DNA of 64,000 nt from Saururus chinensis. Taxonomy: Eukaryota; Streptophyta; Magnoliopsida; Piperales; Saururaceae. This document shows, piece after piece, positions 49,843-58,165 of the stretch. Below the pieces are notes generated by a model. That model made no database searches, had not been told where the DNA came from, and worked only from the letters and a program-made list of their open reading frames with translations. The stretch spans positions 46,795,178 to 46,859,177 of the forward strand of contig CP141143.1 in assembly GCA_035235625.1 (NCBI GenBank), in the 5' to 3' direction. Position numbers and translations under genes: made by a program. Positions within the stretch are counted from its first letter, which is position 1. Each line of letters begins with the position of its first letter.

Positions 49843-50301
49843 CTACAGAAATATACATATTCCTGAAGGGTCTTTGTTTCCATGAAAAGTAAATTTTTCC
49901 TCTCCTTGTTTGTTGAATATGACTTTCTTTTTCTTACAGTCTACTAATGCTTCATTATCTGCTAACCAATCCATTCCTAATATGACATCGTAGTTGGTCA
50001 TACTTAAAAGTATTAAGTTAGCTTTCCATTTTTGGTTTTCTAAAGACATGGGCACTTCTTGCAGAAAATTTTGGGCTATAAAAGTTTTTCCTACAGGAGT
50101 TGACACTTCTAGGATATATCCCAGTTCCATAACAGGATAATCAGTACTTAAAGCAAAATCACAGGATATAAAAGAATGCGTCAATCCTGGATCTATTAAA
50201 ACCTTAGCAACTTTATCCAAAATTAGAAGTGTACCTTGTATAACTCCTGCTGAAGTTTGAACTTCTTTTGCAGTAATAGCAAATACTCGCCCCTGAGCTT
50301 T
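49843..50301 (-). pseudogene. Element D: aspartic protease
   Basis: It continues the gag frame after a stop near 50305. VLIDPGLTHSFIS is the protease active-site region, in the D-P-G form often seen in plant gypsy elements. VPMSLENQKWKANLILL and YDVILGMDWLADNEALVDC follow, then KKKVIFNKQGEEKFTF. A frame change occurs at about 49843-49858 between this domain and the RT leader. Confidence 0.85.
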
Positions 50302-51330
50302 TGGTTTTTACTCCTGTTTGATCTCTTCTTTGATCTTCTTTTTGGGGCATTCCTTGATCTGGTGCCCAGGGTCCCCACATGCAAAGCATCGTCTCTCAGC
50401 AAGGTAACAAATTCCTAATAGATGAAAACGGTTGCATTTGGAGCACTTTTCTAACTTCCTCTCTTTTTGGATTTGGGGCGGTGGTCCAGAGGTTCTTTGG
50501 AATTTTTGATTATTGAATTGATTAGGAGCCGTGAATTTTCTCTTTCGATCTTCCATTTGGCTTCCTTGTCCATGATCCTTTTTTTCTGCTAAGAATTCCT
50601 AATATTCTTGGTCCAATAGTGAAGCTAATTCCACAGCTTTAGCTAAGGCAGTAGGTTGAAATCCTACTATTCGACTATGAAGCCCATTATGCAAACCTCT
50701 AACAAATTTTCTAGCTTTCTTTAGCTCCATTGAACAGATTTTTGGAGCGAAGCGTTGTAATTGGATGAATTTATTTTCATATTGAAAAACTATCATATTC
50801 CCTTGTTGGAGATCTAGAAATTCTTTCTCCTTCTTTTCCTGAACATGAGGAGGGAAATATTTGTTGTATAACACCTCTTTGAATTCTTCCCACTTAATAT
50901 TTCCTCTATTTGGAAAGAAATTCCGTTCAGCTGATGGCCACCAAAAAGCTGCTTCTCCTGTCATAGTGAAAGTGGCTACATCCACTTTCCTATCTTCTGG
51001 AACTTTCAATGCTTTAAAAATTCGTTCAACTTCGAACGTCCACTCTTCAGAAGCTTCTGGTCCATCTACTCCAGAAAATTCTGGAGCAATTTTCTTAAAA
51101 CGCTCCAGCAAATTATCCTTCTCACTATGACTACTTTTAGTAAGTTCCCTAGAGTTACTTAAGTGATTAGGGCTAGGTTGGAATCCTTGAGTATGTAGAT
51201 GTTGAGTCATTCTTTGGATCATTAGGTCAAGGAAATTATCCATGTGATTTTCAGGTATTGCTGCATCTTAAGCAGCATTTTCGGCTTGGGCAGAATTGTC
51301 AGATAATTGTGCTTCCTTGTTAGAAGACAT
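50302..51330 (-). pseudogene. Element D: gag (capsid and zinc-knuckle nucleocapsid)
   Basis: The best start is ATG at 51330 (MSSNKEAQLSD). A TAA at 51268-51270 and a TAG at 50599-50601 interrupt one continuous frame. The capsid part (retrotransposon gag domain) shows FSGVDGPEASEEWTFEVERI, GEAAFWWPSAERNFF and EFLDLQQGNMIVFQYENKF. The nucleocapsid has CSKCNRFHLLGIC and then CFACGDPGHQIKEC (CCHC, near 50360-50400), followed by a Lys-rich tail. Gag would package element RNA into virus-like particles in the cytoplasm. A later frame change near 49850 separates it from RT. Confidence 0.9.
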
Positions 51331-51619
51331 TTCGGGCAAATTGTAATAACCTTAAATTCACAAAAAAAATTTGTAAACTAGAAGTATATATATATAACCA
51401 TTCTCGTATTTACATCGTACAAAAGAAGTGTTTATAACACACTTGTCAAGCCAAAAGACTCTATTTACATCAAGCAACAAACATACAGAATAAGTGTATA
51501 GAACACACTTTGTAAAGCCAAAAGACTCTATTTTACATCAAGTAATAAAAGTGTATTAACTACACTTGAGAAAGCAACCAAAAGAAAGTTTAAACACAAC
51601 CACACACATTCAGACGTTC
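51331..51619 (-). other. Element D: leader between extra ORF and gag
   Basis: AT-rich with two near copies of a TAAGTGTATAGAACACACTT / AAGTGTTTATAACACACTTG phrase near 51425-51515, each followed by AAGCCAAAAGACTCTATTT. It is a direct repeat of about 65 bp. No frame is recognised. Confidence 0.6.
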
Positions 51620-51806
51620 AAGGAAAAAATTTCCTAAAAGGGCACTGGAAGAAGTAGTGTTCGTCCTTCTTGCAGATAGGGCAAAGTTTGGGCAGTGGGT
51701 CAGTGTACCATGGGCATTGACAGAAGTAATGCCCTCTCTATTCGCACAGCACACAGATTTCTGGCAGCTGGTCTGTGTACCATACTATTCCCTTTGCCCT
51801 ATCTAC
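51620..51806 (-). pseudogene. Element D: tandem CCHC zinc knuckles, in frame after the acidic ORF
   Basis: In the same frame as the acidic ORF, past its TAG, the minus strand reads VDRAKGIVWYTDQLPEI, then CVLCE-stop-RGHYFCQC, PWYTDPLPKL, and CPICKKDEHYFFQC. Both cysteine/histidine sets have the CX2CX4HX4C spacing of retroviral zinc knuckles. The two units, each led by WYTD.LP, are a 26-residue tandem duplication. They are separate from, and different to, the CFACGDPGHQIKEC knuckle of this element's own gag. A second TAG (51738-51740) falls inside the first knuckle. Confidence 0.65.
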
Positions 51807-52466
51807 CTATCGTGCACTCTCCGCTTCTGCCATCTGTTCCGCTTCTGGGGGTAAGACATTCAGATCAACGTTTCTCATTGGGTTATCTATCCCTTCTCCC
51901 CTAATCACGTTTTGCCACACATCTTCCTCTCCTTGAACCTCCATCATCCCTTCTCCGCCTACATTTTCTACTATTTCTCCCTCCTCCGGAACATTGATCA
52001 TCATGTTGTTCCAAAAATATTCATCATCCATTGGATCTGCCTCCAATGGTTCCTCTTCCACCGGGTCCTCCTCTACTGGGTTCTCCTCCACTGGGTCTGC
52101 CTCCACCGGGTCTTCCTCCTCAGGGTCCTCCTCCTCAGGGTCCTCCTCCTCTGAGTCCTCCTCCTCAGGGTCCTCCTCTTTTGGGTCCTCTTCTAACGGT
52201 CCCTCTTCTTCAGATGTGTCCTCAACTTCAACGGTTGAGTCGGAAATGTTCACTAATTCATCTACTTCTTCTAACGAAAGAGGTGTGTTGGGAATATTGA
52301 CTACCTCCTGAACATCGTCGCTACTCTGGGGAAATGCGGTGGTAATTTCTGAATTGTTTGAGGATTCTGCCATACTGCGACTCTTTTTGTCTTTTCTTGG
52401 TGGTGGTTTTCGGGTTGACATATGATATAAAGATCCCAAAATAAGTTTCATTTTCGATTTTCCCAT
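51807..52466 (-). CDS. Element D: extra acidic ORF upstream of gag
   Basis: An open minus-strand frame of 219 codons starts about 120 bp after the primer-binding site. The N-terminus is basic (TRKPPPRKDKKSRSM, a possible nuclear-localisation signal). A Ser/Thr-rich acidic middle follows, then an array of five-residue EEDPE/VEEDP-type units (about residues 85-145). The end is DVWQNVIRGEGIDNPMRNVD, LNVLPPEAEQ. It stops at TAG 51807-51809, but the same frame continues into two CCHC knuckles (next entry), so the original product was probably longer. Lying between primer-binding site and gag, it is not part of a standard gypsy gag-pol. Function unknown: the acidic array and zinc knuckles suggest nucleic-acid or chromatin binding, as inference only. 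Confidence 0.6.
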   Translation of the reverse strand: MGKSKMKLILGSLYHMSTRKPPPRKDKKSRSMAESSNNSEITTAFPQSSDDVQEVVNIPNTPLSLEEVDELVNISDSTVEVEDTSEEEGPLEEDPKEEDPEEEDSEEEDPEEEDPEEEDPVEADPVEENPVEEDPVEEEPLEADPMDDEYFWNNMMINVPEEGEIVENVGGEGMMEVQGEEDVWQNVIRGEGIDNPMRNVDLNVLPPEAEQMAEAESAR

Positions 52467-52587
52467 AACTGAATGTACATTTCAAAACACAAAACAAAAT
52501 ATATCACTGTATAAGAAAGCATTGAATATAATTACTATCGTATTATATGTAAATTGACTGTTCTACGAACAATGGAGTCAAGGGCTC

Positions 52588-52600
52588 CGATACCAAGTGT
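52588..52600 (-). other. Primer-binding site of element D
   Basis: The minus strand reads TGGTATCGGAGCC, starting one or two bases after the LTR end CCACA. It is complementary to initiator-Met tRNA apart from one base, as in element B. Confidence 0.88.
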
Positions 52601-52601
52601 G

Positions 52602-54182
52602 GCGACCGTCATAAAATAATATACGCCATAAATTTGCGTAATTATTATTCCGCTCGGCACGTGTTACATCGTACGTGAAACCGAACGTGACGGCCCACCG
52701 TACGAATCCAAGAAAACATAACAAAAATATAAAACATAATAATTTATAATACTTTGGAGTTGAAGCACAGCTAGAATATTACATATAATGTAGTAGCAAA
52801 CTAGGACCTAATCCAAAATACACTGTATGTAGAATATTTAAATTACAAAATAGAGGCCTAACCAGCCTTTTATAAAAGTCAGATTATTACAGAGATATTT
52901 AAAAGAAACTACATAGATAATTCTTCGGTTGACACCTCCAGGTTGATTTTACTACCTACAGAGTCTGAGGGTGGGTGAGTATTTTTATACTCAGTAGGTG
53001 GAATTAAAATCTAATTTAATGCTAAGTAAAAATAATATGTTTTGCAGAACAGATTCATAAATAATTCTTGGAAAACACCTGTTCGTCCGATGATGATAAT
53101 TCCAGAGCCGTGATACCGAACGGCGTTCCTCCGATGCTCATAGGGCAACAGGAAGCTCAGAAAGTAGGAGTTTTCCCTTGATACTCCAAACCTATGTGCG
53201 CACGCCAAATACCGATAATTTCTTCAGTAGGTATCCAAAAAAAAAAATAGTTCTAGGTATAACCCTAGAACCATCTAGAAAATACACTTATCACATCGCA
53301 AGCAGGGCATAAGCTAGAGTTTAAGACCCCCTACCTTAAAGTTGGAGTAGAAAATTTGTGGTTGTAAAGAGCTTGAACGAAAAATCCAGCCCTGTCACAG
53401 CGTCCGGCATAGTCAATTTAGTTAGGAACGCCTTTGAAACGGGTTGAATCGAACTTAAAACGGCTCGGAACGGAGGGTCAGAAGTTTTGACTGGAGGTGA
53501 AAGTGAATAGTAAAAGTGAATTCTAAAGAGTATATATAGGAGAGGCGGAATGCTCGAAGCGCAACATGTGTCCACCACATGTCGCACAGTGGCACTGCGC
53601 ACTGCACGGTTACCGTGCATGTCATGCGGTTGCCGCAAGGTTCTGTTCGGTAACACAGAACCCGGGCAGGTTCCGCGTGTCGCACAGACCCACGGCCGGC
53701 GCTTGGCCCGCGTTGCGGGCAACGCGATTCTGCATGCCGTGTGGTACACCGCGCGGCGGGGGCAAACCGCGCGATGTCGCATTTTGCGCGGTTAAAATTC
53801 AGCTGACTCAATTCTTGCATCATCCGCCAATAAAATATTATTTTTTTTCTTTCCTTTTTTCAAAACTTAAAATAGCTCTAACTTTTTACCTATATTTCGG
53901 AATTATACGTTCTTGGTACCGATGAACTCATATCGACGAGCCCTTCGAAACAAGACCACTCAAGGGTATGTTTTACTGTCGTTTTACCATGGGCTTGCTT
54001 ATGATGTGTGCTCCCACTATCTCTACATACGGCCACTACCTCCGATTCAAATGATTAAAAAACCTTTATATTCGGTTTTTAGAGTTCTACAATAACTCTT
54101 TAGCTAACAAATCTAAAATAGTACTCTATCAATATATTAAAATTATATTATTATAAACGTACTAAAAATCTGGGTTGTCACA
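52602..54182 (-). mobile_element. Element D: upstream (5') LTR
   Basis: On the minus strand it starts TGTGACAACCCAG and ends GGTCGCCACA, followed by the primer-binding site. It has a TATA box at 53531-53538, a GC-rich U3 part (53550-53800) and the GAGTAT-TTTT-ATACTC palindrome at 52977-52992. It lacks about 115 bp relative to the other LTR near 53299. Confidence 0.93.
53531..53538 (-). promoter_or_regulatory. TATA box of element D upstream LTR
   Basis: TATATATA is preceded on the minus strand by CCGCCTCTCC and lies just downstream of the GC-rich U3. The corresponding site in the other LTR (46575-46582) reads TATTTATA on plus. This is a plausible start for minus-strand element RNA. Confidence 0.5.
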
Positions 54183-54187
54183 AGACT

Positions 54188-54304
54188 GAAGATAAGGACA
54201 CCATCATGGATTTTCTAGCGCACCCATACAAGCAGTGGCCCATGGCGACTCTCCTCTACACTGACTGCCTATCTCTGTTAAAGCAGGAGTGCAAAATGAA
54301 TGAG
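54188..54304 (+). pseudogene. MULE accessory gene, third exon, second half
   Basis: It resumes right after the AGACT duplication with EDKDTIMDFLAHPYKQWPMA, then TLLYTDCLSLLKQECKMNE, without a stop, in phase with 45538. The exon ends at a donor, ATGAG|GTACTA. It corresponds to the N-terminal part of a Ulp1-like protease region. Confidence 0.65.
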
Positions 54305-54606
54305 GTACTATCATTTTATTGATCATACGTTTTAAGCAATCGCATGTTATTAATCACACGATAACGAAAAATACGAAATTGAACATTTATATATTGCTTT
54401 ATCGGTAACACGACATTTGCTCATATTGTTGTTTGCATAATAGGCTAATTTTGGTCTCAATTATTGATGTATGAATAGTGTGTTGGCTAATACACAACTT
54501 GTAAATTTATCGTGTTATCGATCTCACGATATAGTCACTTATTGTATAATGAATGTCACGACCTAGTGATCATCGTGTCATGACTAACACGAATGGTTTT
54601 TTGTAG
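54305..54606 (+). other. Intron of the MULE Ulp1 gene, motif-rich
   Basis: It is bounded by GAG|GTACTA and TTTTTTGTAG|. It contains AATCACACGATAACG, GTAACACGACAT, TTATCGTGTTATCG, CTCACGATATAG and CATCGTGTCATG. Confidence 0.7.
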
Positions 54607-54908
54607 GTGATAGGCGTCTTCTTCCAACTACTTGAGGAACACAATTTGAGATATCTAGGCACCTACGCCAATTGTTTTTTTGGCAAGTTTACCATTTATC
54701 ACTATTTTAATGTTGGGACGGTCGACAATCCGGAGGAGGAGGGAAAAATTGGTGGCATATTGTTGAGAGGGTTGGATGTTAACACGGGCCACATTTTCTT
54801 GCTTATTGTCTGCTGCAGGGAGAAGAGGTTTAGTGGTACAACCCACTAAAGGGTGACTGTTGTGAACGTGTTCGGGGTTCAGGGCTGCCACTGGAGCCAC
54901 ATGCTAAG
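54607..54908 (+). pseudogene. MULE Ulp1-like protease, exon with candidate catalytic His
   Basis: It follows an acceptor, TTTTTTGTAG, at 54606. It reads VIGVFFQLLEEHNLRYLGTY, ANCFFGKFTIYHYFNVGTVD, then NTGHIFLLIVCC and a stop (TAA at 54847-54849), continuing GVQGCHWSHMLR to a donor AAG|GTAATT. In Ulp1/SENP cysteine proteases the catalytic His precedes an aromatic and a hydrophobic strand (HW-L-V). GHIFLLIV is the best candidate, with Trp replaced. These proteases cut SUMO-like modifiers; the role in transposons is not settled. Confidence 0.6.
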
Positions 54909-55182
54909 GTAATTTTTTAATTATGTAATAAGGCCATTTAGGTAAATAGGTTAATTAGGGTTTTCTTTTAATTATGTTATTGGGCCTTAGGTGCCTATTA
55001 GTGAGCCCATTAGTTAGCCTATTTAAATGTAAGGGCTACGCCCTAATTGGGATTATGAATGAATTATTGTCTTGTCTTCTCCCCTTTTCTCTGTGCCTCT
55101 CCCTCCTGTCCGCCGGCCATGCCACTCCCTCTCCCTTTCCCAGCCTTCCTGCACCGCTACCTTCTTGTTATCGGCTAGTCAG
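54909..55182 (+). other. Intron of the Ulp1-like gene with TE-like insert
   Basis: It is bounded by AAG|GTAATT and GCTAGTCAG|. Unlike the other introns it lacks ACACGATA words. It holds CCTAATTGGGATTATGAATGAATT-type sequence followed by a C/T-rich stretch, reminiscent of the end of a small LTR or TRIM. No duplication is seen, so this is tentative. Confidence 0.4.
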
Positions 55183-55518
55183 GCCGTTGTGGACTTTGGT
55201 CCATAATAGTGACCACAACCACCACTTTGTAGAGGCGGACAAGATAAGGAAACATGTTGCACAGGGAATGGAGAAGGCCCTTTGCATAAAGGGTGCAACA
55301 ATGTGGCCAATGACTAAGATCAACAAATGCCTGTATCAGGAAACAAATGAAGATTGTGGTGCGTTCCTCATGTACAATGTAGCAAAGATGGCAGGGGCAT
55401 CCTTTAGCCTAATTTTACACAAATGGAGATAACAGGCTTTGTCAGGCCTCATATTTGTGCTGCTATTCTTTGGGCCTGAATCGACAAGGAATTTGATCCG
55501 GAGGTGGATGAATTGTAA
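55183..55518 (+). pseudogene. MULE Ulp1-like protease, last exon with catalytic Cys
   Basis: It reads DHNHHFVEADKIRKHVAQGM, then KINKCLYQETNEDCGAFLMY and NVAKMAG. The pattern Q(x)n-DCG-F is the active-site signature of Ulp1 (C48) cysteine proteases, with Gln before and Cys in DCG. A frame change near 55425 leads to FVRPHICAAILWA and FDPEVDEL, then TAA at 55516-55518. With the exons above it makes a Ulp1 gene that is recognisable but dead. Confidence 0.75.
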
Positions 55519-56289
55519 TCAGACAATAGACATTTTAGATTTTTTATTGACAAAATATAGTTAATTGACAACAATGTTTTTTGATGCCAGGTTGTTTAAT
55601 TCTAAAGTAGGAACTGAACTACATCTTGTTAGCTTTTTACATGAAGCTGCATTCAGTCATGTGTTTGAAAGTACGACCATTTTGAGATCGTGCTAGAAAG
55701 CATATGATCGTTGCTTTATTACTTTGTGGCATCTGGCCATTGATGATGTTGTGTATTCGATCAAATGATATGTACCACTGTCGTGTCCCCGAAAATGCGA
55801 TAAGGAATGAAAAATCATCCTATCATATTATTGACATCACAATAGTCACTTATGTCGTGTTATCGTTTAAACGACATCTAGTATATTGTATCATTGGTCA
55901 CACAAAATGAGGCAATTAAATAATTCTTCTGTGTGTAATTGCAAAGACGATTTACAAGACAGTCGGTATCCAAATGGATGACGTACATAACATTACTCCA
56001 GTGGTTTTTTGGAAAAAAATATATAACTATTATTAATATTTTTCTTTACATAACATTACTCCATTACATAAAAATTACAAATCATTACAGAGCTTATGAC
56101 GGGATACGAGATCACCATCAGGTGTGATAACACGATATTTATGTAAACCATGAATGATTACTCATCGTGTTCATATTAACATGATACTTAAGTAAGTCAT
56201 GTGAAAACAAAATGCAAGTCTATTATCACCATGTGATCGATAACACGATAGACTAATATACCGTGATACTGAATCAATGCTTCAGTTAG
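55519..56289. other. MULE spacer between convergent Ulp1 and transposase remnants
   Basis: About 770 bp with dispersed ACACGATA/TATCGTGT-like words (for example TAACACGATATTTA near 56127, GATAACACGATAGAC near 56231) and two ACATAACATTACTCCA copies near 55985 and 56047. No transposase catalytic domain can be read on either strand. Confidence 0.5.
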
Positions 56290-57100
56290 TCTCATACATT
56301 ACCTGCATGCCAGCATTTCTTGTAGTTCGCAGCTATGCCCAAGTGTTTTGAAATATTACTTGCTATGCGCTTAGTTGTAATGTCTACTAAGTCTTTAAAC
56401 AGGCCATAACATTTTCTCGCAATCCAAAGGTGTGATGCTAGGGGATGGTCAGTTGACTTCCTTTGCGTTCCACATGAATGGTTTGGCACTAACCTTGTGA
56501 CAGTCACATGACCTCCTATATTTGAAGCCCTTATGTGCTAGTTACAAGAATGATTGGAGCACTTTGCTGCGTACATATTCCTATTTTCATCCACAACACG
56601 GTATGTGAAAATTGTGTTTATTGCTAAGTCGATCGAGACCCTCTTAAAATGCAACATGCTAACGTGCACCCAATTCAAGGAGCTTCTGGTAATCCTTTGC
56701 TTACAAATTGCCTGTCATTAGCTGGCCTTCACCAATATTCAATTCCAACATGTTTAAATCATCGATTATCTCCCACTTTGCCTCCGCCTCAATGTCGGCG
56801 TTACTGGGGACCTCGCGGTTTCCAAATTCTTCGTGGTCAGACATACTTTCCATGTCAACTATATCTTTATCATACCACTAATTGTCACCCTAGATTTCTT
56901 CAAATTCATCACCTTCTTCACCATTGTAATTACAAGGGTTGTATGGAGGTTCATAGTTATCAAATGAGGTCCTTGTCCCACTCATCGTTGGTGAAAAGTC
57001 CTCTGATCGATTCTAATTGACTTCTATCCTAGGTTCTATAGTCATTGAATTGGTGAAAGAAGATTGACATGGATTTGTTGAGGGCAAGTTTCCCGGTTCT
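56290..57100 (-). pseudogene. MULE transposase (MURA) N-terminal zinc-binding region remnant
   Basis: On the minus strand an acidic linker (VDMESMSDHEEFGN, DIEAEAKWEIIDDLNMLELN) leads to RVVDENRNMYAAKCSNHSCN, HIRASNIGGHVTVTRLVPNH and SCGTQRKSTDHPLASHLWIA. It ends with RKCYGLFKDLVDITTKRIAS ... YKKCWHAGN. That order of Cys/His positions followed by a helix and a 'Y..CW.A' motif is the pre-catalytic region of plant MULE transposases. The frame ends near a donor, GCATGCAG|GTAATG, at about 56300. The DDE catalytic domain is not found in the remaining ~750 bp before the Ulp1 gene. Stops and frame shifts are present. Confidence 0.8.
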
Positions 57101-57516
57101 CCCAATCTGCATTGTACATTATCGTGTTAAAAAAATGCGACATCACTCAACATCATGTATTCAGTTACACGCTTACAATTCAAATCTTGTTACCAAAACC
57201 ACGATATGAATGCATGTTGTGTTCTTACATCTATGCTGAAAATCATAATTGATATATCACATGTGTATGTCATATAATTACTAATGTGATATATTATAAA
57301 TCATGTTTCTTTCTTAACACAATATGATTTAAACTTAACACAATATGGTCGATATCATGTGCTCGAGTACATGATAAAGTACAAACTTGTGTAATCTAAA
57401 GATTCATTGTTACCTGACAGTTTCAAATGTGAATTGTGGTTCATTGACTCTGATATGAAATACGATATTATAGCTGGGCTGAGCCATTATGACCGGTGAT
57501 TTAGCTCTATTGACTC
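57101..57516 (-). other. Motif-rich intron-like block of the transposase gene
   Basis: It contains ATTATCGTGTTA, CCACGATATGA, AACACAATATGA and TCGATATCATGTG, the same word family as the Ulp1-gene introns, between the first transposase exon and the zinc-binding exon. Confidence 0.5.
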
Positions 57517-57909
57517 TTAGTTCCTCTTTATGGAAGGTGATTTGTCACCATTGTCGGACACTTTCATCTTGGCATACAATGATAACACCTCCTTATTTGC
57601 ATTCTTATGAATGGAGAACATTGATTGGAGGTCCTCATCATCTTGTAATTCATATATCAAGGATGATTGAGAAGATGAAATTAAATACATAAAAGTGACA
57701 TTACCATTGACGGCAAGTCGTGCTTTGACTTGAACCAGCAACTCGCCGAACCTCACCGACAGATCAATGTTCATCAACCATGCCTTTCCTTCTAAATACA
57801 CACCATCATTGCCTACATCTACTTTGTAATGCATGCAAATACCGATCCTATCGATAATTGGTGTAAAACGGTGATCGAATCTGCGAAATGCAGCCTTTTG
57901 AGACCTCAA
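57517..57909 (-). pseudogene. MULE transposase first exon (MuDR N-terminal-like)
   Basis: An open minus-strand frame of 130 codons contains KVDVGNDGVYLEGKAWLMNI, then VNGNVTFMYLISSSQSSLIY and ELQDDEDLQSMFSIHKN. The 'V.F.Y......L..DEDL..M' pattern is typical of the N-terminal domain of plant MuDR-type transposases. The first Met lies 250 bp from the inner edge of the right TIR, a usual place for mudrA-like genes. The rest of the gene continues towards 56290 after motif-rich intron sequence (about 57110-57480). This is one of the few MULE frames without internal stops. Confidence 0.7.
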
Positions 57910-58082
57910 ACAACTTGTGGGGTGTCAAAAAATGATTTTTTGTGAACAACGAGTCTCACCGGAGAGTCACCACTGGTCAACTCCTGCTAACAACTTTCGT
58001 TGCCCGTCGATCAATCCCAACACATCGGAACAGAGCAGCACTGTTCTGATGTTGATTTATTTTAATGTATGGGATTGTGGGA

Positions 58083-58160
58083 AACCTAAGGGGAGTTTTG
58101 CCCATAAATAGGTCATTTTTCATTTGTATTTAAAATCCAAGGACTACGGAAATTTTCATT
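58083..58160 (-). repeat. MULE right terminal inverted repeat, inner part
   Basis: On the minus strand it contains ATGAAAATTTCC-like and GGATTTTAAATACAAATG words, then ATTTATGGGCAAAA, in the same order as the left TIR. It is cut from its outer part by the solo LTR. Confidence 0.8.
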
Positions 58161-58165
58161 GTTAG

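Larger units (their letters stand above)
45539..54182 (-). mobile_element. Element D: Ty3/gypsy chromovirus-type retrotransposon inserted in the MULE
   Basis: The element is flanked by perfect 5-bp duplications, AGACT at 45534-45538 and 54183-54187. LTRs lie at both ends: 45539-47077, shortened, and 52602-54182, full (1581 bp). Read on the minus strand the order is LTR, primer-binding site, extra acidic ORF with zinc knuckles, gag, protease, RT, RNase H, integrase, truncated LTR. Length is 8644 bp. Its coding frame has a handful of stops and one frame change, so it is far better preserved than B or C. Confidence 0.95.

Noticed and set aside
50861-51130. 89-codon plus frame
   Set aside because: It is antisense to the gag capsid domain of element D.
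52031-52311. Plus-strand Ser-rich and Pro/Leu-rich frames (SSSSGSSSSE, PPQGPP)
   Set aside because: They are the complement of the acidic EEDP array of element D's minus-strand extra ORF; the low-complexity repeat opens all frames.
56649-57020. 123-codon plus frame
   Set aside because: It is antisense to the transposase linker and zinc-binding region on the minus strand.
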